DNA from: UBA7672 sp963738625
Lineage (GTDB): Bacteria > Pseudomonadota > Alphaproteobacteria > Caulobacterales > Hyphomonadaceae
Direction: 5' to 3'
DNA length: 64,000 nt
Assembly: GCA_963738625.1 (NCBI GenBank)
Contig: CAVTXH010000020.1
Coordinates: forward strand, 434,001 to 498,000
Positions 17,580 to 27,800 of the stretch are shown here, in pieces. Position 1 is the stretch's first letter; each line of letters starts with the position of its first letter. Position numbers and translations under genes: made by a program. The notes under the pieces were generated by a model. The model was not told the DNA's origin, ran no database searches, and worked only from the letters and a program-made list of their open reading frames with translations.

Positions 17580-19221
17580 ATGAGCACTGACCCGCGCCCA
17601 GCCAGAAAGCACCGGCGGGTGCCCGTCACCGGCCTGATCATCGCGTTGATCCTGGCGCTGGCGGCGCCATCGCTAGGCTTTTCGGCGCTGCTGCTTCTGC
17701 AGTCGGACAACGTCAATCGCAGGACAATGACGGTCCGCGCCATGCAGGGCGTCGACGGCATCGCCGATACACTCGATCGCGAGCTGCGCGGCATGTTGAC
17801 TAACCTCGCCCTGCTGGCCTCGAGCGGCTGGATCGAAAGCGAGCAGTATGACCGGCTGCACGCCCGCGCGGCTGAAGCTCTAAAGGGCACGGACATGTAT
17901 CTCGTCGCGGTGGACTCCCAGAACCAGCAGATCCTGAACACGCGCGTGCCCTGGGGCACGCCGCTAGGCGTCACGTCCGATCCCCAACCGGTCGAAGAAG
18001 CGATCGCAAACAGCCAGCCGGTGGTCTCTGATCTCTTCTTCGGCAAGGTTGCCCAAAGGGAAGTCTTCAACGTCGTGATGCCGATCATCTCCGGCGAGCC
18101 TCGCGTTAAGGCGCTGATCCTGACGCGCGACGCAGACAAGCTGGGCTCGATTTTCGGGGAGCGCCTGCCGCCGCCGGGCTGGACCTACGCGATCCTGGAC
18201 CGCACGGGAAAGAAGGTTGCGGGCGATGCGCCTGCCGGAGGCGCGGAAGCGCTGTCGCAGCTCTGCGCCAGCGAAGGATCTGGTCTCCACGTCTTCAAGG
18301 TCGATGGCGCCAGCCTCACCGCAGCCAACGAGGAGCTCGAGCCATGGGGATGGCGCGCCTGTGTCTGGACCGCATCCGAACAGGCCGATGCGTCGATCTC
18401 CCAGCGCTGGCGGAATTTCACCCTCATCACGCTTGCCATCGTGTCGATCACCATCCTGGCGGGCGCGGCTCTCGGTCAGATGCTGGCGGGCGCTATCCGC
18501 CGCGCCGCAACGGTCGGCCGTGCGCTCGATGCGGGCGGATCGGTTCCGGAGACAAGGTCCGTCGTGCGCGAGGTCGACGAGGTGCTCGGCACGCTGACCC
18601 GCGCCGCAAGGCGCCGGCTGCAATACGAGGAAGAGCAGGCCGTTCTGCTTCGCGAAACCGCGCACCGCGCCAAGAACCAGATCGCCATCGCCTCGGCCCT
18701 GGCGCGTCTGTCGGCGGGATCGGCGCAGAGCGTCGAACAGCTGCGCGACGATATCGTGGCCCGGCTGTCTGCGCTGGGCCGGTCGATCGATACGATGTCG
18801 GCGACGCCTTCCGGCAACGTGTCCCTGAGACAGCTGGCGACCGCGCAGCTAGAGCCTTTCGCCGCCGATCATCCCGGCAGGCTGGATATTAAAGGGAGGC
18901 GACATCTGGGTGGCGCCAACCACGGCGCAGTCTCTTGGCCTTGTCCTGCACGAGATGGCGACCAATGCGGCCAAGTACGGCGCCTGGTCGATGCCGGAGG
19001 GCAGGGTAGTCCTCGACTGGAAAGAGGCCGCCGATGGGCTCATCATCGTATGGAGCGAGCGCGGCGGCCCGAAACCGGCGCCGCCGACAAAGGCCGGCTT
19101 CGGCTCGTCGCTCATCGCGATGATGATCGAACGATCGCTTGGCGGCTCGATACAACGCGACTTCCAGGATACCGGCCTCGTCGCGACATTCAGGCTCCCC
19201 GCAAAGCCGGCAACGGTCTGA
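17580..19221 (+). pseudogene. HWE-family sensor histidine kinase, frameshifted
   Basis: From the ATG at 17580: a membrane helix (about 17-40), a periplasmic sensor region of about 270 residues, a second membrane helix, and a dimerisation box with the phospho-accepting His362 in RETAHRAKNQIA. At 18894-18896 (AAAGGGAGG) one base too many shifts the frame; the ATPase domain continues in the next frame with LHEMATNAAKYGAW, VWSERGGPKP and GFGSSLIAMMI, the HWE signature, ending at 19221. Without correction the protein loses its ATPase domain and runs to 19271 as nonsense. HWE kinases often feed the general stress response. A sequencing error in the GGG run would give the same picture. Confidence 0.85.
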
Positions 19222-19224
19222 CGG

Positions 19225-20853
19225 TTAATGCGCGGCCTGCTGTACGGCGCCGGCCAGGGCCGGGCGCTTGAGCAGCGGCACCATGAACAGCATCAGCGTG
19301 AATGCGACCGCCATCACGAGGAACAGGTTGTTGAACGTCATCACCGCGGATTCGATCTGCATCCGCCGCGTCAGCTGTGCGATGGCCATTGCGGCCGGAT
19401 CGCCATTGCCCAGCGCGGCGAAGTTCGCCTCGGCCTGCTGCAGGTAGGCCTGCACTTCCGGCCTCGTGGGATCGAGCGCTGCGGCGAGCTCCTGGTTGTG
19501 AAGGTTGGTGTAGTTGAGCCGCATCGTGTTGAGCGCCGCAAGGCCGACGGCGCCGCCGAGATTTCGGCAGACGGTGACCAGGCCGGTCGCGTTCGGGAGT
19601 TTCATCGGCGGCAGCGTTCCGAGCGCGATGAAGTTCGACGGCACCATCGACATGATAAGGCCGGCGCCGCGAAAGACCTGCGGCCAGAACAGCTCGTTGA
19701 AGGACGAGTCGGCGGTGAGGAACTGGTTCCAGTAAAGGCCGATGGCCGAGAGAGTCAGTCCGATGGCGAGCACATAGCGCGGATCGAACCGCCGGATCAT
19801 TGCGCCCGCCAACGGGCCGCCGACGAACATCGCAAGGCCGCCCACGCTCATGATCTGGCCGATCTGCAGCGAGTTGAAGCCGCGCACCGAGCCGAGGAAA
19901 AGCGGCGTCAGATAGACCGCGCCGAACAGGCCGAAGCCGACAATGCTGGCGGTGAGCGATCCCACCGCGAAATTGCGGTCCTTGAATATGGTGAGGTCGA
20001 CCACCGGATTGGCGCGCGTCAGGGCGCGCCAGAAGAAGACGATGCCTGCCAGCGAGCAGACGAACATCCAGATGACGAGTTCCTGATCCTCCAGCCAGCC
20101 AGCCGCCGGCCCTTCCTCGAACACCCATTCGAACGAACCCAGGAACAGCGCCATGGCGCCGAGGCCGATGATGTCGATGCGGCGGACAAGGCTGAGGTCG
20201 GACGGGCTTTTCGGGATCAGCGTCCAGACCAGCGTCGCCGAGACGATGCCGGGAATGATGTTGACGAGGAACAGCCAGTGCCAGCTGAGATGCTCGGTGA
20301 TCCAGCCGCCCAGCGTCGGGCCGATCGACGGCGCCAAGGTCGCCACCATGCCGATCATCACCTGCTGCAGCATCGACCTGTTGGGCCCGAACAGGCTGAA
20401 GGCGGCGGCCATGGTGGTGGGGATCATCGCCGCGCCGAGGAAGCCCTGTATGCAGCGGAAAAAGATCAGGCTGTCGAGGTCCCAGGCGAAGGCGCACAGC
20501 GCGCTCGATGCCGTGAATCCAGCCGCCGAGAACACGAACAGGCGCCGCATCGACAGCGCGCGGTTGAGCAGGCCGGACAGCGGAATGCCGATCACTTCGG
20601 CAATGAGGTAGCTGGTCTGGATCCATGCGATCTCATCGGCGCTCGCCGAAACGCCGGCCTGGATCTGGGCGATGGAGGAGGCGACGATCTGGATGTCCAG
20701 GATCGCCATGAACATGCCGATGACCATGGCGAAGAAGCCGATGTTCAGCAGCATGGCCTCGCGCGTGCCGGGCTTTGGCAGCGCATGCGCCGCGGGCATT
20801 CCGCCGGCGCTATCGGCGCCCGGACCGGCGGGGGGAGCGGCGGCTCCGCTCAT
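19225..20853 (-). CDS. emrB: DHA2-family MFS multidrug efflux permease (EmrB/QacA type)
   Basis: 542 residues with 14 predicted membrane segments, as in the DHA2 drug:H+ antiporters. The early acidic motif FMAILDIQIVASSI lies in TM1, and the family motif SYLIAEVIGIPLSGLL is present. With the HlyD-type fusion protein encoded 5 bp upstream it should form a tripartite pump that pushes hydrophobic drugs or bile-like compounds across both membranes through a TolC-type channel. The operon is divergent from a TetR regulator. Confidence 0.92.
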   Translation of the reverse strand: MSGAAAPPAGPGADSAGGMPAAHALPKPGTREAMLLNIGFFAMVIGMFMAILDIQIVASSIAQIQAGVSASADEIAWIQTSYLIAEVIGIPLSGLLNRALSMRRLFVFSAAGFTASSALCAFAWDLDSLIFFRCIQGFLGAAMIPTTMAAAFSLFGPNRSMLQQVMIGMVATLAPSIGPTLGGWITEHLSWHWLFLVNIIPGIVSATLVWTLIPKSPSDLSLVRRIDIIGLGAMALFLGSFEWVFEEGPAAGWLEDQELVIWMFVCSLAGIVFFWRALTRANPVVDLTIFKDRNFAVGSLTASIVGFGLFGAVYLTPLFLGSVRGFNSLQIGQIMSVGGLAMFVGGPLAGAMIRRFDPRYVLAIGLTLSAIGLYWNQFLTADSSFNELFWPQVFRGAGLIMSMVPSNFIALGTLPPMKLPNATGLVTVCRNLGGAVGLAALNTMRLNYTNLHNQELAAALDPTRPEVQAYLQQAEANFAALGNGDPAAMAIAQLTRRMQIESAVMTFNNLFLVMAVAFTLMLFMVPLLKRPALAGAVQQAAH

Positions 20854-20858
20854 GGGTG

Positions 20859-22010
20859 TTACTCTTTGACGGGCTTGGTCGAGACCGTGACGACGACCGC
20901 GAGGCCCGAACGGAGCAGGCCGGTCGCCAGCGATTCATTCTCGATGTCGATGCGCACGGGAACGCGTTGCACGATCTTGGTGAAGTTGCCGGTGGCGGTG
21001 TCCTGCGGCACCAGGCTGAACGTCGCGCCGGTGTTCGGGGCGATGCTCGCGACGCGGCCCTTCACCTTGAGGCTGGGGTAGGCGTCGACATGGATGGAGA
21101 CTTCCTGGCCCGCCTTCATCCTGGCGATCTGCGTCTCCTTGAAGTTCGCAATGATGTAGGCGTCGTTGGCGGGCACGATCGCGAGCGCCGCTTGGTTCGG
21201 CGACAGAAGCTGCCCTTCCGTGACCACCTTGTTGGCGACCACGCCGTCAACCGGCGCATGAATCTGCGTACGGCCGAGATCGAGTTCAGCCGCTTCGAGT
21301 TTCGCCTTTGCCGCGGCTATCTTGGCGATAGCGGACTGCGCCGCTGCTTCGGCGCTCGTCAGCTGGCTGCGTTGCGCTGTTACCGATGCATCCGCCTGCT
21401 TGAGCTGTGCGTTGGCCGTGCGCTCCGCCGATTGCGCCTGTTCCACCCGGGCTTTGGGGTACCAGCCCTTCTCGGCAAGTTCGGCGAGGCGCCTAGCGTC
21501 GGATTGCGACCAGTCGGCGGCGGCGTCGGCCGCCTCGCGCGCCGCGCGCGCCTCGGCCAGCGCATCGCGCTGGGCAGCAATCCGGGCGTTGGATTGCGAA
21601 GCGTCCGCCTCGGCCTGCGCCAGAGCGGCGCGCGCTTCGGCGACACTGGCCTCGAAATCGGCGGCTTCGAGCGAGATGAGCAGGTCGCCCGCCTTCACCA
21701 GCTGATTGTCCCGCACATGGATCGCTGTGACATATCCCTGGACCTTCGGGGTCACCCGGGTGATGTCGGAGCGTATGTAGGCGTTGTCGGTCTTGATCTC
21801 GAACCGGCCGTTCATGAGCCAGTCCGCGCCGAACCAGAGCATCGCGGCTGCCGCAACGACGCCGATTAATGGCAATACCTGCCTGCGCAGATCGGGCTTG
21901 GCGGTCGCGGACGCGGCTTGCGCCGCCGCGGCGGGCGTTTCCGGGGTCGTTATTTCAACTGAAGCGGGCTCGGGGGAGCCTTGTTCCAGTTTCACTGTTT
22001 TCAAGGCCAT
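20859..22010 (-). CDS. emrA: HlyD/EmrA-type membrane fusion protein
   Basis: 383 residues: short cytoplasmic N-terminus, one membrane helix (about 46-66), the biotinyl-lipoyl motif DNAYIRSDITRVTPKVQGYV, a long Ala/Gln-rich coiled-coil hairpin (about 115-245), and a C-terminal beta barrel. It links the EmrB permease to an outer-membrane channel. First gene of the emrAB operon; its promoter region holds the palindrome at 22080-22103. Confidence 0.92.
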   Translation of the reverse strand: MALKTVKLEQGSPEPASVEITTPETPAAAAQAASATAKPDLRRQVLPLIGVVAAAAMLWFGADWLMNGRFEIKTDNAYIRSDITRVTPKVQGYVTAIHVRDNQLVKAGDLLISLEAADFEASVAEARAALAQAEADASQSNARIAAQRDALAEARAAREAADAAADWSQSDARRLAELAEKGWYPKARVEQAQSAERTANAQLKQADASVTAQRSQLTSAEAAAQSAIAKIAAAKAKLEAAELDLGRTQIHAPVDGVVANKVVTEGQLLSPNQAALAIVPANDAYIIANFKETQIARMKAGQEVSIHVDAYPSLKVKGRVASIAPNTGATFSLVPQDTATGNFTKIVQRVPVRIDIENESLATGLLRSGLAVVVTVSTKPVKE

Positions 22011-22079
22011 GGCAGAAGGTCCCGTCCGAGGCCGGTTTCCAGCCTGCAGCCGCTCTGGGATACAGGATATGTAATCAGC

Positions 22080-22103
22080 GTTACGTTTCAGTTGAAATGT
22101 AAC
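22080..22103. promoter_or_regulatory. Probable TetR operator between emrA and tetR
   Basis: Palindrome with arms GTTACGTTTCA and TGAAATGTAAC (one mismatch) around GT, in the 143-bp space between the divergent starts. Size and place fit a TetR-family binding site that would control both the pump and the regulator. Confidence 0.75.
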
Positions 22104-22153
22104 CGCACTTGCCCGAGTATCAAGCGGGCGGTCCCACGAGTTACGCTAATAAG

Positions 22154-22804
22154 ATGGCCCAGCCGGATTCGACACAGACAGCTCCCGAGCCTGAAGCAGG
22201 GCGAGCCGAACTGCGCCGCGCCGCCTTCCTCAAAGCCGCCCGGGATGTGTTCCTGGAAGCCGGCTACGAAGCCGCCAACATGGCCGAAATCGTCAAGCGG
22301 GCCGGCGGGTCCCTGTCGACGCTGTACTCTCAGTTCGGAGGCAAAAAGGGCCTGTTCGAGGCGATGATCGATGCGCGGGTCAACGACCTGACCGAGCAGA
22401 TGCACATCGAGCTGGCGGCGCATGCTCCGCTGAAGGAAGGCCTGCGGCGAATTGGCGAAACCTTCCTCAAGAAGCAGGTCGGGGCCGAAGCGCTCGACGT
22501 GTTCCGCCTGATGGTGGCGCAGGCCAAGAAGTTCCCTGAACTCGCGGAAGGCTGGGGCAAGCGAGCGCCCGAGCAGGTGCGCAAGGCCCTGGCCGAATAT
22601 CTCGCCGACCGGGCAAGGGCAGGCGAGATCAACATCTCGAATCCCGAGCTGGCTGCGTCAGTCTATTTCGACCTGGTCCGGGCGCGCATCCAGTTCCGCG
22701 CCCTGTTGATGCCGTCCTACACGCCCAGCGACGCGGAAATCCGCGAGACGGTCGATCGCGCCGTGAAGGTCTTCCTCGGCGGCATCGAAGCCCTCGAGGC
22801 CTGA
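22154..22804 (+). CDS. TetR-family transcriptional repressor of the emrAB pump
   Basis: 216 residues from the ATG at 22154; an upstream TTG would add an unsupported tail. The N-terminal helix-turn-helix (AAFLKAARDVFLEAGYEAANMAEIVKRAG... STLYSQFGGKKGLFEA split over two helices) is typical TetR. The C-terminal ligand domain (about 90-210) resembles AefR-like regulators. It is divergent from emrAB, with a palindrome in between, so it most likely represses the pump until a drug binds. Confidence 0.9.
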   Translation: MAQPDSTQTAPEPEAGRAELRRAAFLKAARDVFLEAGYEAANMAEIVKRAGGSLSTLYSQFGGKKGLFEAMIDARVNDLTEQMHIELAAHAPLKEGLRRIGETFLKKQVGAEALDVFRLMVAQAKKFPELAEGWGKRAPEQVRKALAEYLADRARAGEINISNPELAASVYFDLVRARIQFRALLMPSYTPSDAEIRETVDRAVKVFLGGIEALEA

Positions 22805-22811
22805 GCCAACA

Positions 22812-23282
22812 CTAGTTCTTGCAGGGCGCCCATGCGTACTGGGTCGGCCGCGAACCATCGAGCCGCGAGATCGTCGCCGCCAGCCCGCCCTTGGTTTTGC
22901 GGTAGATGATGCGCTGCGGATAGTCGTGCTCGGCGTTCTCGAACGAGATCGTGTCGCGCGGCGTGCCGCTGGTCGGTTCGGTGAAAACGACTGGGCGCTG
23001 CCCGTCGGGCGAGGCGGTGTAGGCGGCGCGGGCGTTACGCAGGTCGATGCGCGACTGCTCGAAGAAGGACAACTTGCCGCTCTGCATGGTGGTGGCGTAG
23101 CCGAACATCAGTCCGCCGCGGGGCATCGACCAGGTCTCCTGGTTGGCGCCGTCCGCCGAGGCCCAGCATCCGACCATGAACCCCAGCCGGCCGAGTTCAT
23201 CGGCGCTGGGCCCAGATGAACACGCGCCCAGCGCTATGGCGCCAAGGGCGGCGATGGAGGCAAGGCGGCTGCGAGCGGTCAT
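22812..23282 (-). CDS. DUF6265-type lipoprotein
   Basis: 156 residues from the ATG at 23282, which is preceded by GGGGAA; an in-frame TTG lies five codons upstream. Signal peptide with lipobox LGAC (lipidated Cys21). The body carries the pattern FMVGCWAS, ETWSMPRGGLMFGY, FFEQSRID and FENAEHDYPQRIIYR seen in small beta-barrel exported proteins of the DUF6265 group. Function unknown. Confidence 0.75.
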   Translation of the reverse strand: MTARSRLASIAALGAIALGACSSGPSADELGRLGFMVGCWASADGANQETWSMPRGGLMFGYATTMQSGKLSFFEQSRIDLRNARAAYTASPDGQRPVVFTEPTSGTPRDTISFENAEHDYPQRIIYRKTKGGLAATISRLDGSRPTQYAWAPCKN

Positions 23283-23376
23283 GGCGTTCCCCGACAATTG
23301 GTCGTCTTACGTGAGACCTAGCGCACGCGGGGGCTGGGCGACAAGCAGTTGGCCTGCGCCGCGGGCGATGAAAGTC

Positions 23377-24768
23377 TTACGGGTTGGCTAGCGCATCGCG
23401 CGTGTCGGGCGCGGACGTGGCGGCCGCCGGGATCGGCGCGAAGGCCTGAGGCAGCGCGGGCTTGTTCTCGGCGACCAGCGCTTGCGATGACAGCTCGGCG
23501 TCGCGCATTGCGTCGATCTCCGCCTTCCTCGCAAGGAACGCGTCGAGCTGGGCGCCTTCGAGCTTGCGCCCCGTCGGCAGTTTCAGCGCCATCGCGTTCT
23601 TCGCCTGGCCGTTGATGTAGACCTCGTAGTGCAGGTGCGGGCCGGTCGAACGGCCGGTGGTGCCGACATAACCGATCACCTGGCCCTGGCGAACGTGCGA
23701 GCCCCGGCGCAGGCCGCGTGCGAAGCCGTTCATGTGGGCGTAGGCGGTTTCGTAGCCGTTGGCGTGCTGGATCTTCACATAGTTCCCGAAGGTGGAGAAC
23801 GGGCCGACGCGTTCGATCACGCCATTGCCGGCTGCATAGATCGGCGTGCCGCGCGGGGCTGCGAAGTCCGTGCCCTTGTGCATCTTGGTGTAACCGAGGA
23901 TCGGATGCCTGCGGCTGCCGAAGCCCGACGACAGACGCGCGCCGTTGATCGGCGTCTTCATCAGGAACTTCTTCGCGCTCTGGCCCTTGTCGTCGAAATA
24001 ATCCACATGGCCGTCGTCCGACGGCGTGAAGCGATAGAAATCCTTGGTCAGCGCCGCGCCGTCGATCGAGGCGAACAGCACATTGCCTGCTTTTACCGGA
24101 GCGCCGCGCTCGTCGTCATATGTCTCGTAGAAGATCTCGAAGTGATCGCCCGGTTGCATCTCGCGCTGGAAGTCGATGTCGTAGCCGAAGATGTCCGCGT
24201 AATCGACCACCTGCTGGTCCTGTGCGCCCAGCGCCAGAGCGGTTTCGTAGATCGACGTCTCGATGTCGCCCGCGATCAGGTTGTGGCCGGACGACAGCTT
24301 TGTCTTCAGCTCGTGCGGCGTCCACGCGCCATCGAGGCCGCGCGACACCAGAACCTGGCGCTCGACTTCAGGACGCAGCGATACGCCCATCAGGCGAACG
24401 CCGCCGGTCGACTGGTCGGTTTCGAGCCACGCCGTGACATCGTCACCCGGGCGCATGTTGCGAAGGTCCAGAAGCTGGCTCGCGGCGTAGACCGCCGCAT
24501 TAGCTTCCTCGCGCGGAGCGCCGATGCGATCCAGCACGCCGGAAAGGGTTTCATTGCGCTGCACCGACACGCGCCGCACTTCGGGCGCAACGGCGTCCAC
24601 CAGATGGTCGGCGCTGGTGATCGAAGCGAGGATAAGCCGCGGATCGGGTTTGGATTCTGCCGATGCCGCTTCCGATGGCCGCGCCATCACGCCGGCCACG
24701 ACAAGTCCGATCCCCATCAGCGCAGCCGCGGCTGTTCCCAACCCCCACTCAAACCAAGTGTTTTTCAT
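23377..24768 (-). CDS. M23-family cell-wall endopeptidase (MepM/ShyA-like)
   Basis: 463 residues. An N-terminal membrane helix (about 8-28), a LysM/opacity-like regulatory region with VSVQRNETLSGVLDRIG (68-83), then the LytM catalytic domain with zinc ligands His297 and Asp301 (MHKGTDFAAP) and His378/His380 (GPHLHYEV), and His345. All ligands are intact, so it should cut peptidoglycan cross-links from the periplasmic side of the inner membrane. A Pro/Ala-rich tail follows. The gene is divergent from ydbH, about 120 bp apart. Confidence 0.92.
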   Translation of the reverse strand: MKNTWFEWGLGTAAAALMGIGLVVAGVMARPSEAASAESKPDPRLILASITSADHLVDAVAPEVRRVSVQRNETLSGVLDRIGAPREEANAAVYAASQLLDLRNMRPGDDVTAWLETDQSTGGVRLMGVSLRPEVERQVLVSRGLDGAWTPHELKTKLSSGHNLIAGDIETSIYETALALGAQDQQVVDYADIFGYDIDFQREMQPGDHFEIFYETYDDERGAPVKAGNVLFASIDGAALTKDFYRFTPSDDGHVDYFDDKGQSAKKFLMKTPINGARLSSGFGSRRHPILGYTKMHKGTDFAAPRGTPIYAAGNGVIERVGPFSTFGNYVKIQHANGYETAYAHMNGFARGLRRGSHVRQGQVIGYVGTTGRSTGPHLHYEVYINGQAKNAMALKLPTGRKLEGAQLDAFLARKAEIDAMRDAELSSQALVAENKPALPQAFAPIPAAATSAPDTRDALANP

Positions 24769-24890
24769 GGGTGCTCCGAAAGTTCCTTGCGGAACGGATC
24801 ATTCGAGCGGCCACTCCCCTAGTCGAAAAGCGACATACGGCGGCTCAGGGCGACATTTAAAAACGCTTGGGTGTCATTCTACAAGAACGA

Positions 24891-27800
24891 ATGCATATTT
24901 TGCCTGCGATGACTGAAGAAAAACTTAGCCCTAACCTGCAAAAACCGCCCAAAAGGCGGTGGATTCGCCTCGTTGGCGCCGCATTGCTGCTAATGGTCGC
25001 GCTGTTGGCGTTGTTCCGGCAGCCTGTCGCAGAGGCAATCGCCGGGGCGGTGTGTTCCCAGCAGAAGTTAACCTGCAGACTCAGAATCACCCGGCTCGAT
25101 TTTGGCGGCATTACGATTCGCGAGATCGACGTGCGCGCGCCGATGTCGCCGAACGCAGCGCTCAGCGCCGGCGATCTTGCGGTCGATTTCGATTGGACCT
25201 CTCCGTTTTCGGCGCGTGCAAGATCCGTCGGCGGCAACGACGTCGTCGTGCGTGTCGATCTCTCGGGTACGCGCCCGCTATTGGGCGATCTCGACCAGGC
25301 GATCAAGTCTTTCGCCAAGGGCGGCGGCGAGCCCGGGCCGATTCCGCGCCTCGACTTCAAGAAGATCAGCATCATCGGCGACACGCCGCTCGGCCCCGTC
25401 GAGGCGCACGGCAAGATTGCAGCTACCGCAGCGGACGCGTTCGCGGTTGAATTCACCGCGCCGCCTGCGCGCCTCGGCCTGCTCGGCGCCACGCTGGAAC
25501 TCAAGGGCGCTGATCTCAACGCCACCGTCGCGGGCGGCGAGATCAAGGGCCACGCCAATGTCGACCTCGCCGCGTTCGAGTCCGGCGAGTCGGTGATTTC
25601 CGATCTCCGGTTCGATGTGTCGCTCGACCAGACGGCCGGCGTGCTGCGCGGGGCCGGCAGCGCCAGCATGGGGACGGTGACGCTCAGCGACACCAGCCTT
25701 TCCGGCGCCGAGGCGAGGGCGAGCGTCGAGTCCGCCGCCGTGGATCCGGCGGCGTTCGATTTCAGTGCGTGGCTTGCAAATGTGCGCACGCTGTCGCTCC
25801 ACGCCACGGCAGGCGAGGGCGTGATCGGCAAGACAGGCTGGCGCAAAGGCGTGCTCGATGCCGAGATCGGACCGCGCCCGTCGGGCGGTTCGGGCGGCGA
25901 TGTTTCCTTTTCGGCGCAGAACATCCGCCTGGCGCAGGGCGCCGCCGGGCTGGTGGAGCTGGTCGGCGCGGTCGACATCCCGAAAGAGGGGGAAATCCGC
26001 GCGCAGGGAAATCTACGGCTCCGAGGCGGGTCGCTGACGGTCGCCGCTCGCAGGGAGCTGGCTGCCGTTCTGGCTGATCCGTTCGAAGCGGCGCTGCCGG
26101 TGTTCGGCGCGGCGGCAGGCCGCGCGGGGGATGCGGCGGCGGCGGCGTTCGAAGTGGATGTGCCGTGGTCGGCGGAAGTGGTGACGCGCGGCACGAACGT
26201 CGCCGCACTGCGTGGCGCGACGCTGAAGGCGAAGAGCGGGCTGACGGTGACGCTCGACGCCGCGCAGGATGGGCAGAGTGTGGTGAGCTGGAATACGGAA
26301 GGAGGCGGGCGTTGGACCGCCGCGGGCGCGCTGCGCTTGTCAGGAGGCGGTGCGCCGCCGCTGACGCTGGAGCTGGCGCGCGCGACAGGCGCCGGCCAGG
26401 TCGTGGCGCTGGCGGGCGCGATCGCGCTCAAGCCCTGGCGTGTCGGCAACGACGTGCTGGCGGTCGAGGCGATAGGGCTGCAGCTCGACACAACCGACGC
26501 GGGCGGCGGCGCGGAGGGGCAGCTCACAGTGCGGCTGGATGGCGGCCTGGCAGGCGGCGCCTGGAAGGGCGTGCGCGCGACGGGCGCGGTGAAGGCGGCA
26601 TGGACGGGCGAGACGTTTTACGCGGATGCGCCGGGTGGACTGGCAATCCAGTGGGACGAGGCGCGTTATGGCGAGATGGTGCTCGGCGCGAGCGCGCTGC
26701 ACTATACGCCCACGGGCCGGCTAGCCGAGCTGACGGAAGGCGCGGTCGTCGGCAAGGGCGCGCTGGCGAAGATCACCCTGCCGGTGCGCGGCAATGGCTA
26801 TGAGGCGAAGGCGGCGCTCGGCCGGATGGCGATCGACTGGCGCGCGCAGGGTGGACTGCGTGCGGGATTCGACGCCGCGCCGTCGACGATGGATCTGACC
26901 CTCGCCGAACGCGCCGTGCCGATGCGCGTCGAGGATATCGCCGGCGTACTCGATGTTCGCAGCGGCTGGCGTGTGACCGGCGTGCTGAAAGGCGGCGAGG
27001 CGAAAGCCGACGAGGCGACCGTCGCCGACATTGCCGCACAATTCGACCTCGGCGGCGCGGGCAGCGCGCTCGACGGCAAGCTTAGCAACGTCGCGATGCG
27101 CATTTTCGATCCTTTGCCCGAGGACAAGCGCCGCTTCGAGGAAGCGAAGTTCGAAGGCGCGGCCAGCCTCAAGGACGGCAACGCTACATTTTCGGGCCTG
27201 TTCACGTCGGCAAGGAAACGCGTGCAGCTGGCGAGCGTCACCGGGACGCACAACCTCAAGACCGGAAACGGCGCCCTCACTTTCGAGCCGACGCCGCTGA
27301 TATTCTCTCCTAGAGTCTTCCAGCCCTACGACCTGTCGCCGCTGCTGCGCGGACCCGCGAACGTCACGGGACGCGCCGACATCGCCGGCGGCGCCAGCTG
27401 GACCGGAGATGGCATCAAGACGAACGCATCGATCAACCTGCAGAAGATCGGCTTCGCTCTTTCAACCGCGGGCGTGTTCGAAGGCGTCTCCGGCAGGATC
27501 GTCGTGTCCGACCTGATGAACATGGCTTCGGATCCGGGACAGACCATCACGATCGACAAGGTCACGCTCGGCCTGCCGATCGAGAAGGGCGCGATCAAGT
27601 TCCAGCTGATCGGCTATCAAGCCATCCGCCTCGAAAACGCCGAGTGGCCCTTCGTTGGCGGTTTCATCCGCGTACGGCCCACGGACTTCAAGTTCGGCGA
27701 AGCGCCCAACCGCGTGGTGGCCCAGGCGGTCGACTGGGACCTCGCCAAGATCATCGAGCTGTTCAAAGTGCCTGATATCAAGGTCGACGGCATCGTGAAC

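Noticed and set aside
19228..21081. 617-codon plus-strand frame opposite emrB
   Set aside because: The composition is rich in Arg, His and Glu, as expected for an antisense frame; emrB on the other strand is certain.
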